Source: Charina bottae (lineage: Eukaryota > Chordata > Lepidosauria > Squamata > Charinaidae). From it: 64,000 nt of DNA. The stretch is taken from NCBI GenBank assembly GCA_023362775.1, contig JALMGJ010000002.1, positions 69,231,414 to 69,295,413 of the forward strand, in the 5' to 3' direction. The translations under genes were made by a program, and so were the position numbers. Positions 1-11,432 of the stretch are shown here, one piece after another (the stretch's first letter is position 1; every line of letters begins with the position of its first letter). The notes under the pieces are model-generated. The model saw only the letters and a program-made list of their open reading frames with translations, made no database searches and was not told the origin of the DNA.

Positions 1-736
1 AAGTTATAATTAAGTAGATGGAGCAGGAGCAGCAGTTCCATACCTGTTGCTTCTTGCTTTTTTGACAGAGCAACGAAAAGATGTTTGCCTAGGGCCTTAA
101 GCACACCCAGAAATGCTCTTAATTTAGTCTCTCTAAAGATTTTATGTCTGTGATGGATTCCAACAAGTCATGATTTTACCCACTGAGTGGAACTGGCAGT
201 TCAATAAATGTATAATATAATGAGCATATCAAACCAAGCTTCTTCCCAGGAGTCCTGATCCAGGACTTGTTTGAGAAAAAGTTTGGATCAAGGACTGAAT
301 TCCCAAACTGATGCAAATGATATAACTGTGGATAATTGGTACAGCTATGAGAGACGAAAACTTCCTAAAATGAGACAGGTGTGCAGTTTTGTAGCCCTCT
401 GTCTGGAGCATGAATATGTGCAATACACATTTTAATAGGCCATCTTTCATGACATTGCCTTTGTCTCATTTCCAGCTAAGGCAGCTTAAAGTTGTCTTCG
501 TTGCTCCCATTTTAATGAAGTGTTTCTCTTCTTCTCCCAACCCAATTTTTGCCATGGACATAATCTAGCACATTTCATTAATGACACGTTGATGTTGCTG
601 CCATGGTGGGATCTGTCCAATTGACCATTTTAGGCTGCTTGCAGCATACCCCTTCTCTTCAGGTTGCTGGGCACTGCCATCCAAGATTATTTTTTTGAGC
701 TGTAGAAGAGATTGAATACCTGACTTTCACAGATGC
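1..736. other. No gene or repeat recognised
   Basis: This AT-rich flank has no reading frame with recognisable protein similarity and no repeat that I can name. The short open frames on the minus strand are what chance gives in AT-rich DNA. Confidence 0.6.
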
Positions 737-749
737 ATCTGCTCACATA

Positions 750-1419
750 CATACATACATACATACATAGAATTTTATTGAAATTTTTTACAATTATAAG
801 AACTAATACAAACTAAAATAGAACAAAAAAGAAGAAAGAGAAAGGGAGAAATAAGAGAAAAAGCTAAAAGTGCAAAAAGTAGAAGGAAAGTAGAAAAAAA
901 AGAAAGATATAAAGAAAGATATAAAGATGTGGCTTCCGATCTTCTTTACAGCAATTATAACTACAATCAAAGTATAACCTCTCTCTCTAAAATTATATCG
1001 TGACTCTCTTCTTTCTATAACCTATCTTGTCTAGTCATCAAAACCATAAATCATACGTTCATTTTTTTCTTTTTTACACAAAAAGTCCATAAGGGGTTTC
1101 CACTCACCAGTGAATGTAGATACTGTCTTTTCTCTAATCAAACAAGTCAATTTAGCCATTTCAGCAAGTTCTGTCATCTTCACCAACCATTCCTCTGTTG
1201 TAGGTATTGCCAAATCTCTCCATCTTTGTGCTACAATAATCTTGCTGCAGTTATTTATTTATTATTCAAATTTATTCCCCGCCCATCTCCCATGCAAGGG
1301 ACTCTGGGCGGTTATCATATATAAAAACTGCGTTCCATGACTCTTCTAACTGTTTATCCATCAGTCCTAGGAGGAAAAGTTCTGGTTTCAACTGAATGTT
1401 AGTCTTTAAAGTCCTGTGA
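750..1419 (-). mobile_element. 5'-truncated L1 LINE, 3' end of ORF2 plus 3' UTR
   Basis: Read on the minus strand, two frames match the C-terminal tail of L1 ORF2 as found in squamates: a segment around LKPELFLLGLMDKQLE (about 1340-1400) and one around TEEWLVKMTELAEMAKLT (about 1120-1213), ending in a stop near 1031. The same protein tail occurs in the second L1 copy near 50.2-50.5 kb, which confirms the assignment. The stretch 770-1030 is the A-rich 3' UTR ending in AATTTTATTG on the plus strand. A 13-bp direct repeat, ATCTGCTCACATA, lies at 737-749 and 1420-1432 and looks like the target-site duplication. The (CATA)n run at 746-769 is probably the tail. The copy is interrupted by an L2 tail near 1255-1310. 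It is dead: no RT domain remains and the frame is broken. Confidence 0.85.
1255..1310 (-). mobile_element. Very short L2-like LINE tail nested in the L1
   Basis: About 56 bp carry only the terminal hairpin (CCGCCCATCTCCC facing GGGACTCTGGGCGG) and the TTTATT-rich tail of the L2-like LINE family that recurs through this window. The L1 protein frame stops on one side and resumes on the other. Comparison with the uninterrupted L1 copy near 50.27 kb gives the join. A 5-bp direct repeat, GTTAT, at 1250-1254 and 1311-1315 is the likely target duplication. Confidence 0.75.
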
Positions 1420-1432
1420 ATCTGCTCACATA

Positions 1433-1866
1433 ATTCCTGACTGGCACTATCCAAGGCTTTTGGAAGTCAGAATGAAATCTTATGTGGGCTCATAATAAAC
1501 ATGAGTTTAGCACTCTTTTGAGTGCTTTAAAAACAGGACTCTTAAGACAGTGCTAATTCTGAGCTGCACAGAAGATGAATTTAAACTGGGAAAGTGTTCT
1601 GCCATTTCTGGTTTTGTCACCATTAAGGTTTCCCACTGCTTCTCCTGACAAGGATTTTGGATGGCCACATTGTTTTACTGTTGTTATTAGTTGGGAGGGG
1701 ACCCCTTAGCTACTCCTATGCCACTTTGCCTACTCCGTGGGCTACTTCCAAGTGCTCCAGGACTTGGCCATTCACTGCCAGCACTATCATTCTCTCATAG
1801 CACTAGCTGAGGATGAAACCCATTGATTACTGACCCCTTCCTCTCTCCCTCCCTCCCTCTCTGTGA
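1433..1866. other. No gene recognised
   Basis: Unassigned sequence with a short CCCT-type pyrimidine run near 1840-1862. I see no coding signal. Part of it (CCACTTTGCCTACTC near 1719) recurs in reverse complement near 31.34 kb, close to another shared repeat, so this may be the edge of an unnamed interspersed repeat. Confidence 0.45.
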
Positions 1867-2028
1867 CCTGTCATTCAGGCTATTTCTAAACATGGCTCTA
1901 GCAGTCTTTTGAAAAAGCACTAAACCTGTGTCCTAAAATAGACCAACTGACAGGTTGCAGCATGGAGCAGGGGTGCAGGATGAAGCAGGAGAGAGCCCCA
2001 TGTTTGAAAATAGCCTGATTGACAGATC
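1867..2028. repeat. Unassigned repeat with internal inverted arms
   Basis: A roughly 33-bp arm at 1867-1899 (CCTGTCATTCAGGCTATTTC at its start) is repeated in imperfect reverse complement at about 1992-2025. Between them, AAACCTGTGTCC followed by CTGACAGGTTGCA at about 1922-1960 is similar to 31150-31190. The arms suggest a foldback or TIR-type element, but I cannot find target duplications or assign a superfamily. Confidence 0.4.
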
Positions 2029-3920
2029 AAAGGCATAGCACAGCTATACACCTGCAATCCTTTAGTTGGGCAACTGGACTAAACATCATTCAAAGCATCC
2101 TTGCCCAGCTCGGTCCCAACACACTACAAGGACATGTATTGTTGGCTGTTTTTCCTACTGGCAGCTAATGCTCAGCTGGAGGGGAAATGAAGGCAGGGGA
2201 ATCCAACAATCTCTTTCCTTAGCTTCTCCTGCACTAAAATTTGTGGATTAAATTTAACGTAGTTATAGGTGCATAACCTAAGTTCACAGTGCACTGAAAT
2301 AAACTTTGTGCTGGGATTGAAAACTGAAGACGTGTAACGTGTAACTACACCCCTCCAGTAATAAAAAAGAGTTCTATAGGGCTTGGTAGTAATTCATTAC
2401 ACTGTGACAATCTATGTACTACCAGATAGATTGATATATACCTATGGATAGATAGACAGATAGACAGACGAGAGAGAGTGTGTTTTCTTGTTTCACCATT
2501 CATGGCCCTGAAAGAAAGAGCTTCATGCATCAGATTCACAGACTGAAAAAGCCATTTTTATTTCCTTTAATATTTCTGTAGTTTTGAAGAACTACTGTTT
2601 TATTTGACACTACTCAAAAGAGCTACAATGCCTATTAGGCTGCCCCTCTAACCTTGTGTTAAGTCCATCGCATTAGGGTTAATGCTACGATGTGCATCTG
2701 CATCCCTTATAACGATTTTACTTTGCTTTGCCTGGGAAGGGAAAGCAATTTATAATTGTCTCTCTTGGTTGGCATCCAAGGAAAGGAACTGCTGCTTAAA
2801 ATGTTCATATAACTTTCCCCACGCTCCTCAGCAGCTGTCATGCGGATGGGAATTCTGGGAGATACATTCCAACACATTTGGAGGGCATTAGATTTGGGAA
2901 GGCTATTCTACATCCAACCCATTTTTTTTCTGGCCTATGTAGTGAGGAAACCATCTCTTTCCAAATGTGGGCAACTGACACGGAGAACCTCTGTTCTCTT
3001 CATTCATTTTTTATTCTTACCCCAGTTCTTGTTCTCAAATAAAAATAAGCAAATCTAGAACCCTTCTGAAAACACTTCAATTTTCTTTAAGCTCCAAGAC
3101 TTAAGCTATAAAACTCCGTGTGGTACAAGCCACTCCCTGCAATTTGCTGCTGCCCACACTTTCTGGAAGCTTTGGGACACATCACAGGGATTTGCTTCAC
3201 ACTGCTGTGATGGCGTTCTGGGAGGTGCAGCTGGCAGGAAGTGCAACCTCTATCATGTCACGGGAATATCTCGAGGCATTCCAGAATGTGTAACTATCTG
3301 ACAGAGTTAGCAACAGTTCATTAAGCAGCCAATGGTGAGAAATAGATGGGTAAGATGGATGGTAACATCACTCCCACCTCCAGAAGATTTTGGTGAAAAT
3401 TTACTCCCATTCGAAAAATTAGTGGAAATTGTTTCTCTGTTTTTGGAGGAGGAAAACATTTTCAGGAACCATAGGAGAATTTCTCTCCAGCAATCAGTAT
3501 GTCAGCCCACTGAGAGAGGAACCAGGAAGCCTTGAAGAAGAGTGCATCTGTCACCAAGGAAACAGGCAAAGCAAACAAACTGCTTGAGCCACGGGGAGAC
3601 AGGGCAGTCCAGTTGCCATGGTAATGGGGATAAAGATCCCTACTCTTGGGACCTCAGATGTTTCAGAAAGCATAGGAGGGTAGCAAGAGGCACTGGCCCA
3701 GGCACAGATAGTCTCTCCCCCTCCCCGCCCCCCAGCAGAAACACAATATTTAAGGCCAAGGAGAAGTAAGAATACTAGCTGTCAAGCATAGCAGTGGTAC
3801 ATACTGGACACAGTTCTATGCAGGCCTCCTTTAGGTTTCCTGTCATTCCAGTAGTTGATAACCCAGATTTATTTATTTACTTGTGTTTTACAGTCAGAAG
3901 AACTATATTCTGGTAGGTAG
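2029..3920. other. No gene or named repeat
   Basis: No protein similarity is visible in any frame. A small run of tetranucleotides (GATA/GACA, about 2450-2468) is the only repeat noticed. Confidence 0.55.
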
Positions 3921-3930
3921 ATGATGATGG

Positions 3931-3970
<40 letters not shown>
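3921..3970 (+). repeat. (GAT)n microsatellite
   Basis: About 50 bp of near-perfect GAT triplets with one GGT interruption near 3930. It has flanking unique sequence and no coding context. Confidence 0.9.
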
Positions 3971-3971
<1 letters not shown>

Positions 3972-4736
3972 GCGATTGCCACTAGCCTACTCCCAGTACT
4001 ACCACCATGTTTCTGACCTTTGGAAGGCTTTCAGCCACTAAGAGGTGGTTAAAAATGTTGCTTAATTGTTTTGTCAGTCTCTCATGGTTCATTTAGCTTT
4101 CTAAGTCTTCTGGACAGGCAACCCAATATCTTCTTGCAATATACAGTTATATTACCTGCTTTGAGACAATCTCAAGGCCAATATAGCAGCACCTCTGGAA
4201 TCTTTAGGACCACCGTATGCAGAATTTACTCTGTAGTCTCCCACACATCAGTAGAAAGCAACCCCCTTCTGATAAAGTTCTCCCCTGCTTCTCCTTTATT
4301 TGAGTTTCCAAATGCTTCTACATATCACTTATTTCCTCCCTGTACTCATTGATCACTTTACAGGGAAGTTTCCAAAGTGATGTATCTATCCATCCAGTAT
4401 ATTGGAAAGAATGAACAGTGCAATAATTTCAAAATTAAAATCTGTAATAAAGGAACAATTGCACTGAGACATAAAACAGCAACTCATAACATCACAGCAC
4501 ATAAAAACAAACAAATGAGCTTTTCCTAAAAAGAGTGGCTCAGCAACTCTCAAGCCTGCCAGAATAAATGAGTCTTCATTGACCTCCTAAATTTCAACAG
4601 CTAAATATAACTAGACTTGCAAAGTAACGGGGTCAGGGTAGCATCTCCCAAATGTAGCTTGCCCACCTCCTATATTAATTTCAGTAGGATTTGAATTGTT
4701 GTCTCTGCTGCCAGTCCCCTTGAAATGAGTGGAAGT
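3971..4736. other. No gene or named repeat
   Basis: Unique-looking sequence between the (GAT)n array and the SINE. The open frame at 4071-4352 is low-complexity hydrophobic and shows no domain. Confidence 0.5.
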
Positions 4737-4749
4737 ATTGCTGCCATCA

Positions 4750-5073
4750 AGGGGCATGGTGGCTCAGTGGGTAAGACGCCAGGCTTGTCAATCGGAAGGT
4801 TGCAGGTTTGAGACCCTAGCCCCGCGTGACGGAGTGAGCTCCCGCACTCGCCCCAGCTCTTGCCAACCTAGCAATTCGAAAGCATGCAAATGCAAGTAGA
4901 TGAATAGGTACCACTTCGGTGGGTAGGTAACAGCATTCCGCACACGTCATGCCGGCCACATGATCATGGAGGCGTCTTCGGACAACACTGGCTCTTCGGC
5001 TAACAAACGGAGATGAGCACCGGCTCCTAGAGTCGGACACGACTGCACAAATGTGCGGGGGGAACCTTTACCT
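4750..5073 (+). mobile_element. tRNA-derived SINE (Sauria-SINE type), full length
   Basis: The 5' head is tRNA-like, with an A box TGGCTCAGTGG at 4760-4770 and a B box GGTTTGAGACC at 4805-4815 (one change from consensus). The conserved body follows, and then a 3' tail with GAGTCGGACACGACT and a short AACCTTTACC end. The tail motif is shared with the Bov-B LINE at about 7579-7594, so Bov-B is the likely source of its reverse transcriptase. A 13-bp direct repeat, ATTGCTGCCATCA, at 4737-4749 and 5074-5086 is a clean target-site duplication. This is the best-bounded SINE in the window. It is a Pol III-type retroposon and does not encode protein; apparent frames within it are incidental. Confidence 0.9.
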
Positions 5074-5086
5074 ATTGCTGCCATCA

Positions 5087-7374
5087 GTCACAGCAGGTCC
5101 TCCTGAGTGAAAGACTGCTCAGACTAGTAGTTGTTTTCCAAGGCCCCAAAGAAAAGTCTTCCTTAGAGCAGGCTGTGACTAAAGCATCTTCTCCACCCAT
5201 GATCAATGGGTCCGCTCCCATTCTGGCTCAGCAGAATTGGCATTGCCTCCATTCAGTTCAGTAAGATGTAGGCTTAACTTTGTTCAGACACAGCACAGTT
5301 TGCCTTTGGTTCTATACATCCGTATCAGAGTTACCACCAGGGTAAGGACAAATGAATTTTATACATATGACTGTGTGCAGCTACGTGTACTGGCTGTCTA
5401 CATCCAAGCTGTAGTCAAAGCAGATGCCTTGATGTGCGCAAAGAGACCTGATCTATGTAAATCCCTCTTGTGCTTCCTTGGGCCCTTTAGAATTATTCTC
5501 CCCAGCACCACCCTTCCTTCCATTCCATATTTCGAAATGAAATGCTTGCTGGTTGCACAGGGATCTCTCAGGTGTGTAGTTTCCCTCTGTGGCAAATTGG
5601 AACTGCTGATGCAAACCTGCTCAGATTTATTTATTTATCCAGAAGAATTGAATAAACTGAATGCCATAAAATATAAAATAAAAATCTAAGCCTCTCTTCC
5701 ACAGACCAAAGCGAGGAAAACAGATTGGAATCTCAAATACAGCTGGCTTATGTTAGTCAAATACCTGTAGTCCTTACATGGTTGCTTCTTCTTTCTCATT
5801 ATTTTTTTAAAGTTTTTAAATGAAAGCCACAGTGGAAAGTACTGTGGATTTCCCCCTCCCATCTACCACCACTTTCAGAGACTAACTTTGGCACATTTAA
5901 TGTCTGGTACTTAAGAACATCAGCATAGCTATATCTATGAACAAGCAACCCTTGTTGCACCATTAAGTATTTCTAATTATATCACAATAAACTTGCCTTA
6001 TAGCAGTATTTGTTATGGAACTGACATGCAGATATTGGAGGTCTATAGGTTGCTTGCCAGTAGTAACCAGTTGGAAATGAACTGAAAGGGCAGCAAATAT
6101 ATCAGAGCATTTGCTCCAGGAATGGCCCAGTAGCATGCAAGTCTGAATTGCTCTTTATAATTTGAAAGCAATTATTTAAATATTGCATCAATGTAATTCT
6201 CTTGGCATGACTTCATTTGATCTACCAGGGTAAAGATGAGGATCAATAAGTTAGATATCACCCAACCCTGTTCCTGCAAGGCAGGGACACCTATACATAC
6301 ATTCCTGTAAACCAACCAACAATGTGAATTTTCTTACATTAAATGCCATAAATAGAGATTCCAAGGAAACAGAATACACTGATGGCAAGTTCTCCCACCA
6401 AATGAGATGACAGTTCAGCTTCCACATATTGCTCTCTATACATTTCTTCCACCTTCCTTGCTCACAGAACTTGATACCAGCAAAAAGCGTTCAGCCTAAA
6501 TTTCAGAAAGACAACGACATAGAAGCATTCCACCCTATGACTTCTTATTTATAAGCTGATATGGTTAAACATAGAAAAAGTATTATTATATTAGCTGCTA
6601 ATGGCTTATGAAAACTAGGCATGAAAGCCAATTCTAAATATTGAGTAATCCTAGATTTATACAGGGGAGACCTGGGTTCATGTCGAATTCCCAGTCATTC
6701 ATAAAATACTGTGGGATGGCTGTGGGAAAGTCACAATCTCCCAGCCAAACCTACTTCATGGAAATTGTGTTTTGAAGATAATGTGGGATGCTTTGAATTT
6801 CTGGAGGAAAGACAGGATGCAACTGCAGCAAGTATATTCTGGTACCTAGCTGCCTGCTGAGCAGATAATGTCAAATGCCCAGTTTCAAAGGAACGTAAAT
6901 AATGATATTTATGTGAACCCATTCACATGATTCCCATTCCCTGAGAAATAATGGAGAAAAATTAAGGGTGAGTTTCTCGAAGGTATGAGCAGCAATTTTT
7001 ATTTTACTGAACTCCCTAAAGCAAAAATCCATCATCAGAAAAGCCATATCCTGTAAATATACCCCAGCAAATAGATTCAGTCAGTCTAACAATACAAGAT
7101 AAAGATAAAGATACTACACAAAGATGCATTGCTTATTTGAGATGAATTTCTGTTCTAGCTGAGCAGAATGAAAACAGCCTGTGAGTGGATTCTCTGCTTT
7201 AATTGCTAAATAATGCTACAGTAGAAAATAGGCTGTATCAATAATCCCAGCTTTTCCCCCCATGTAGATAAATGCCAGTTCAGATGTCACCATTTGTGCT
7301 CCATCACATCTAAGTAACTCTTATGCTTTCCAATAATCACAAATCTGTGGGCAATACTCCATTTAGAGGCTTGC
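5087..7374. other. No gene or named repeat
   Basis: 2.3 kb without recognisable features. It contains a 150-codon open frame at 5237-5689, which has no recognisable motif and mixed composition, and I do not regard it as a gene. Confidence 0.55.
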
Positions 7375-7613
7375 ACAGAGAGTGCCACCTAATGCGAAGA
7401 GAGGACTCACTGGAAAAGGCCCTGATGCTGGGAAAGACTGAAGGCAAAAGGAGAAGGGGACGGCAGAGGATGAGATGGTTAGATAGCATCACCGATGTAA
7501 TGAACATGAATTTGAGTAAACTCCGGGAGGCAGTGGAGGACAGGAAGGCCTGGCGTGCTATGGTCCATGGGGTCACGAAGAGTCGGACACGACTTAACGA
7601 CTGAACAACAACA
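7375..7613 (+). mobile_element. Bov-B (RTE) LINE 3' end
   Basis: The plus-strand frame carries the typical extreme C-terminus of the Bov-B reverse transcriptase: a basic GKRRRGRQRMRWLDSI stretch, then LREAVEDRKAWRAMVHGV and TKSRTRLND, ending at a stop near 7604. The DNA ends in GAGTCGGACACGACT followed by ACTGAACAACAAC, the characteristic Bov-B terminus with its short AAC tail. The copy is strongly 5'-truncated, with no RT palm or endonuclease left, so it is dead. It matters as the probable source of the machinery that mobilised the SINEs at 4.7, 16.8, 26.2 and 28.1 kb, which carry the same terminal motif. Confidence 0.92.
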
Positions 7614-8667
7614 GAGAGTTGGACTGGCATGCAGAGAATATAGTGTGTGGTGTTGTTTAGATGCTCCACACAGAAAAAAAGGAAGAAATATTCTTTCTCT
7701 TCACACACACTTACAATGTGTAGTGCCTGCAACAGGATTATATGTGGTGCATGATGGAAGACAGCACATTTGACTTCTACAATATCAAATATTTCTTCTT
7801 CATAGACAGTATTGAATCAACAACAGACACTGTGTGATCCATCCATAGTTATGCCAGTCATGAGCTTTTACGTGGTACATTCTATTTGGGACATTAGGTT
7901 CTTGAACCCCTTTCTTGAGGTTTGAAATACTACTGAATCACTCTTTCGCTTTACTAAAGTGAAGGACTTATATTTAAGGATAGCCTCTTCAGTCTGCCTC
8001 TTCTTTTCATAGAGAGGATTCCATCAAATATGCATTTCTGAACAAGGTGCATGTACATGGGGAATATATGGGTTATGAACATTTCATTAACGTAAAGTGC
8101 AAAAGATGGGTATTGAGGTTTTAAATCCTTCCTCTTGTAGATTTCTTCCTCACTACACTGTGCAAAAAAAAATGAGATCCCTTAAAAAAGGCGGGGGAGG
8201 ATCTCTTTATTTCTTTGCCCTAGTAACAGTTACACTTCTGACTTCTTAAAGCTAAGATGACTGAGATTTGTGCAGTGAGGTCAGCTTTCTGATGTTTATA
8301 AGAAGAGAACTGAATTGATCACAGATAAGTACTGTCCTGTATAGGGGTGTGAGTATGTGAGTGTGTGTAATACAAACACACACACATACACATACACATA
8401 CATGCACACACAAATATATAATGGATACACATATAGGTAAAATTCCACTTATTTGAACCTCTTGGCAAAATGTATGTGCATGGGAAGTATATATATAAAA
8501 CAGCTTTCCTGAGCAATGCATATTACCATATATTGTATTGCCCAGTACAGACCTTGTACATTATTCTTACAAAGGCATAGATTAATGCATGGAGCTTGAG
8601 GATTAGTTGGTGTGAATCCTCTACCTTTATCCACAGATAAATAGATATATCATCTGTTGAGACTATA
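7614..8667. other. No gene; short CA-type dinucleotide stretches
   Basis: Unassigned sequence. It includes imperfect TG/CA runs at about 8346-8412 mixed with TATA. Minus-strand frames across these give repetitive Val/Cys/His peptides and are repeat artefacts. Confidence 0.55.
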
Positions 8668-8728
8668 CAGCACAATCCTACACATGTTATTCTGAAGTAA
8701 GTCCTATTGAGTACATTGGAATTTACCA
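8668..8728. repeat. Fragment of a common amniote interspersed repeat
   Basis: The order CAATCCTACACATG, GAAGTAAGTCC, TATTGAGT resembles a short repeat that I recall as very common in squamate and other reptile DNA (consensus like CAATCCTATGCATG with AAGTAAGTCCCATTGA). A related fragment lies near 45.2 kb. The assignment is from memory of the pattern and the class is uncertain. Confidence 0.45.
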
Positions 8729-10993
8729 CAGACAGACAGAATTGCAACTTCTGATTTCCTATTTGAATTGTTCCTGGATGGTAAATTGATCGTGTTTTCT
8801 CTAATAGAGGAATAACAGTTTGCACAACCATTAAAAAAGATAACAATAATTATAGGAGAGGGAAAAATTATGAGTTCTGTTTCCAGACATAGGAAATGAG
8901 GCACAAGATTAGCATAATGATAAAAGACTATTGCATGATAAAGCCATTTTTACCCAAAGGAGAGAAAAGACACATGATAAATGCACATACATCAACAAAC
9001 CTCAGAGGAAAACTTCCCGTACTCCTGGGGCCTCCAGCATGATGTAAAACAAAATACCAGCATCTAGAACATTTTCCTTCTCCAGAATGCCCCTGGGCCC
9101 CAAAAAGTCCCCATTACCTTCTTTAAAAATAAGAATGATAGACAGCTACAACTTCTGGACATGGGGATAGGAAGACCATCCCCGTGTCCAGGAAAAGGAA
9201 AAAGGCAAGCAGATTAAGGATAGGAGGGGAGGTTAGGGGAAGGGGTACGGTGCATCCAGGTAAATCAGTGCTGTAGAACTGATGATGGCAGCCATGTAGT
9301 GAATGGTCCAGCCTCCTGACAAAGAGTTGTTTTGGTAGAGGATCCCTACATTTCAAATCTGCCCACCTGCCCCAAGTACTGGAGACCTCTCACTGTTCTC
9401 TATGTGGTGGCCACAGCAACGGCCCCTCGCTTCAGAATGGCAGATTCAGCCAGGTGATTAAAGTCCCACTCCTTTTTAAAGTGTGCTGTGTGCATTGCAC
9501 ACCCATAAAAAGGGTCAGGGCTTTGTTTGCCCGCTCACACTCACCATTTTGAAGCCAGCGGCCATCAGTGTGGATGCTCCTGTGTAGCAGGAAGTATGCT
9601 AAAAATATGAGACGTTTGAGGATTAAGAATTGCAGGAGGATATTTGTTTATGTGTGAAATGCAAATTTGGCCCAATTCATACTTTCCTAACCATTATGCA
9701 AACTGGAATGTATTTTATATGCTGAAATCTACATTTTTCCAAATTTTAAAATGTGAACAAGAGAGCTTGTATAAAGGGAATGTGGGCACAAAAATGCATT
9801 TATTAGGAAAAAGTGTCCATTATAGTGTCCAGAAAATGTGTATCCTGGGAAAAATACCCATGAAAGGAAATGCAATTCTTCTTAAGGATTTTTTAAAAAA
9901 TCGTAAGTTGATCTATGGAAACAGGGCAGAATGAACTCAAGTGTGAGAAACAAACAAACAAGCAAACCCCACACACATTTGCAATTTGCACATTTGCAAA
10001 CCCACATATGAAGACAGAGAGACCTTCTTTATTTCTCCATGTTTTTTTTTTGTTCTTTAAAAACTCCCTCTTCTTTGCTATTAATCAAGAGAGGCTGTAA
10101 ATTAGAATCAATGGGGGTGGATAAAAAGTTACCGCTACAACATACTTTTCCATGTTCCTACTGCAATGTAGAGCCAAGCCAGAGCTGCTGGACATGCAGG
10201 GAACTGCCTGGATACATTGGGAAGCAGTTAAAAGAGGAAAAGGTGGGGGGCAAGTAATAATAAAGTGCCCAACAGGAATTGAGTGATTGTTAGAGTAGAT
10301 GTGGAATGAAAATGAGCAAAATCCTGAAGGACAGCTCCCCAAAAGGGATCAGGGAATGAAGGGGACTAAAATTCCATTGCTAACCTTCAACTGAGCAGAC
10401 TGTTAATCAGGATCAGAGGATCCAGAAGATGCTGCAAAAATTATCCTTCAGTGGATGAAGAGTACTGAACAACATACAGGATTCTGGAGATCTGATGAGT
10501 AACCAAAAACCGAACTTAAAGAACAGCAGTTCTGGAGACAGCATGAGGCCCACTTCTCACATTTGCTTTCTAAGTTGTGCAGTCCACACACAGTAATTAC
10601 AATCACTTCATTTTCACGTGGGAGCAACCAGCATTGATGTGTAAAATTCGTAAGTTACAACATCAGACAAACACTTGGAAATTAGTGTTTTTCTATGACA
10701 ATTTTGAAATTCTCACCTTGGGAGATCTTTCCCACACATGCCTCCCTATGTGAAAATGAGATGGTAAAATTACTCCAGCAAATTTAGCTCTACATGCAAA
10801 TCAAAGCACACTCGTGAAAACAGAGTTTCCAGAAGCCCACCTAATTTACCTAACTGCAACATCTTTAGTTATTAGTTTACTTTTCAGTAATACGTATTTA
10901 CTAGTTGTATTACTTATTTTCTTTCTGTTTCCCCATATGAATACATCTGAGTCTTAAATGTTGTATTGGAGGCAATCTAGGGCAACCAGATCT
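8729..10993. other. No gene or named repeat
   Basis: 2.2 kb without recognisable coding sequence. Open frames on both strands (for example 9123-9356 minus, 9644-9934 plus) show no domain or codon pattern of interest. Confidence 0.5.
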
Positions 10994-11076
10994 GGGTTGC
11001 AAAAATCCAGTTGATAATTCGATGGCAGCAAGATGACACTAAAACCTCTTTTTGCTTGTCTGGATTTTTGCAACTC
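10994..11076. repeat. Small foldback repeat (MITE-like)
   Basis: The segment is bounded by a near-perfect inverted repeat of 17 bp: GGGTTGCAAAAATCCAG at 10994-11010 and CTGGATTTTTGCAACTC at 11060-11076. Inside is GATGGCAGCAAGATG. A related, more diverged unit lies at about 43737-43835, with ATGGCAGCAA and TTGCTACCATCT in its middle. Two copies with shared arms and a shared core suggest an unnamed small transposable element. I could not define target duplications. Confidence 0.5.
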
Positions 11077-11394
11077 AGCTCTTGTAGCCTGAGAACAGGT
11101 TTACATAATTATTTCCAATTGCAAGAATATTTATTATCTATATTTGCATGATTCTTTTCTACAAATCTTCACTATTTCAAAGCTTTCAAAATAATTTCCC
11201 TTGCCTATTCTATTTTCCATGCCTATGTATGCACTCATGAACAATTAATTTAAAGGGTCCAAAAGAAAGATTTCAACCACTAAACTTGAAAACCAAATTA
11301 AATTCTGGCTGGAACCATGAAATGTATGTTCCACACATGCATTGGATAAATATTTGTTCCTATTAAAATGGAGAAGTGACTATCTTGGATAGCA

Positions 11395-11400
11395 AAATAT

Positions 11401-11432
<32 letters not shown>

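Noticed and set aside
4750..4825. tRNA gene
   Set aside because: The A and B boxes belong to the SINE head. The full element and its target duplication are visible and a cloverleaf with proper acceptor pairing is not.
4816..5040. Arg-rich open frame and similar frames in the other SINE copies
   Set aside because: They are within a Pol III SINE body; the same frames appear in each copy because of shared ancestry and not coding constraint.
5237..5689. 150-codon open frame, the longest outside repeats on the plus strand in the first 10 kb
   Set aside because: No domain, signal or repeat structure. The composition changes along its length and it lies in AT-rich sequence; consistent with chance.
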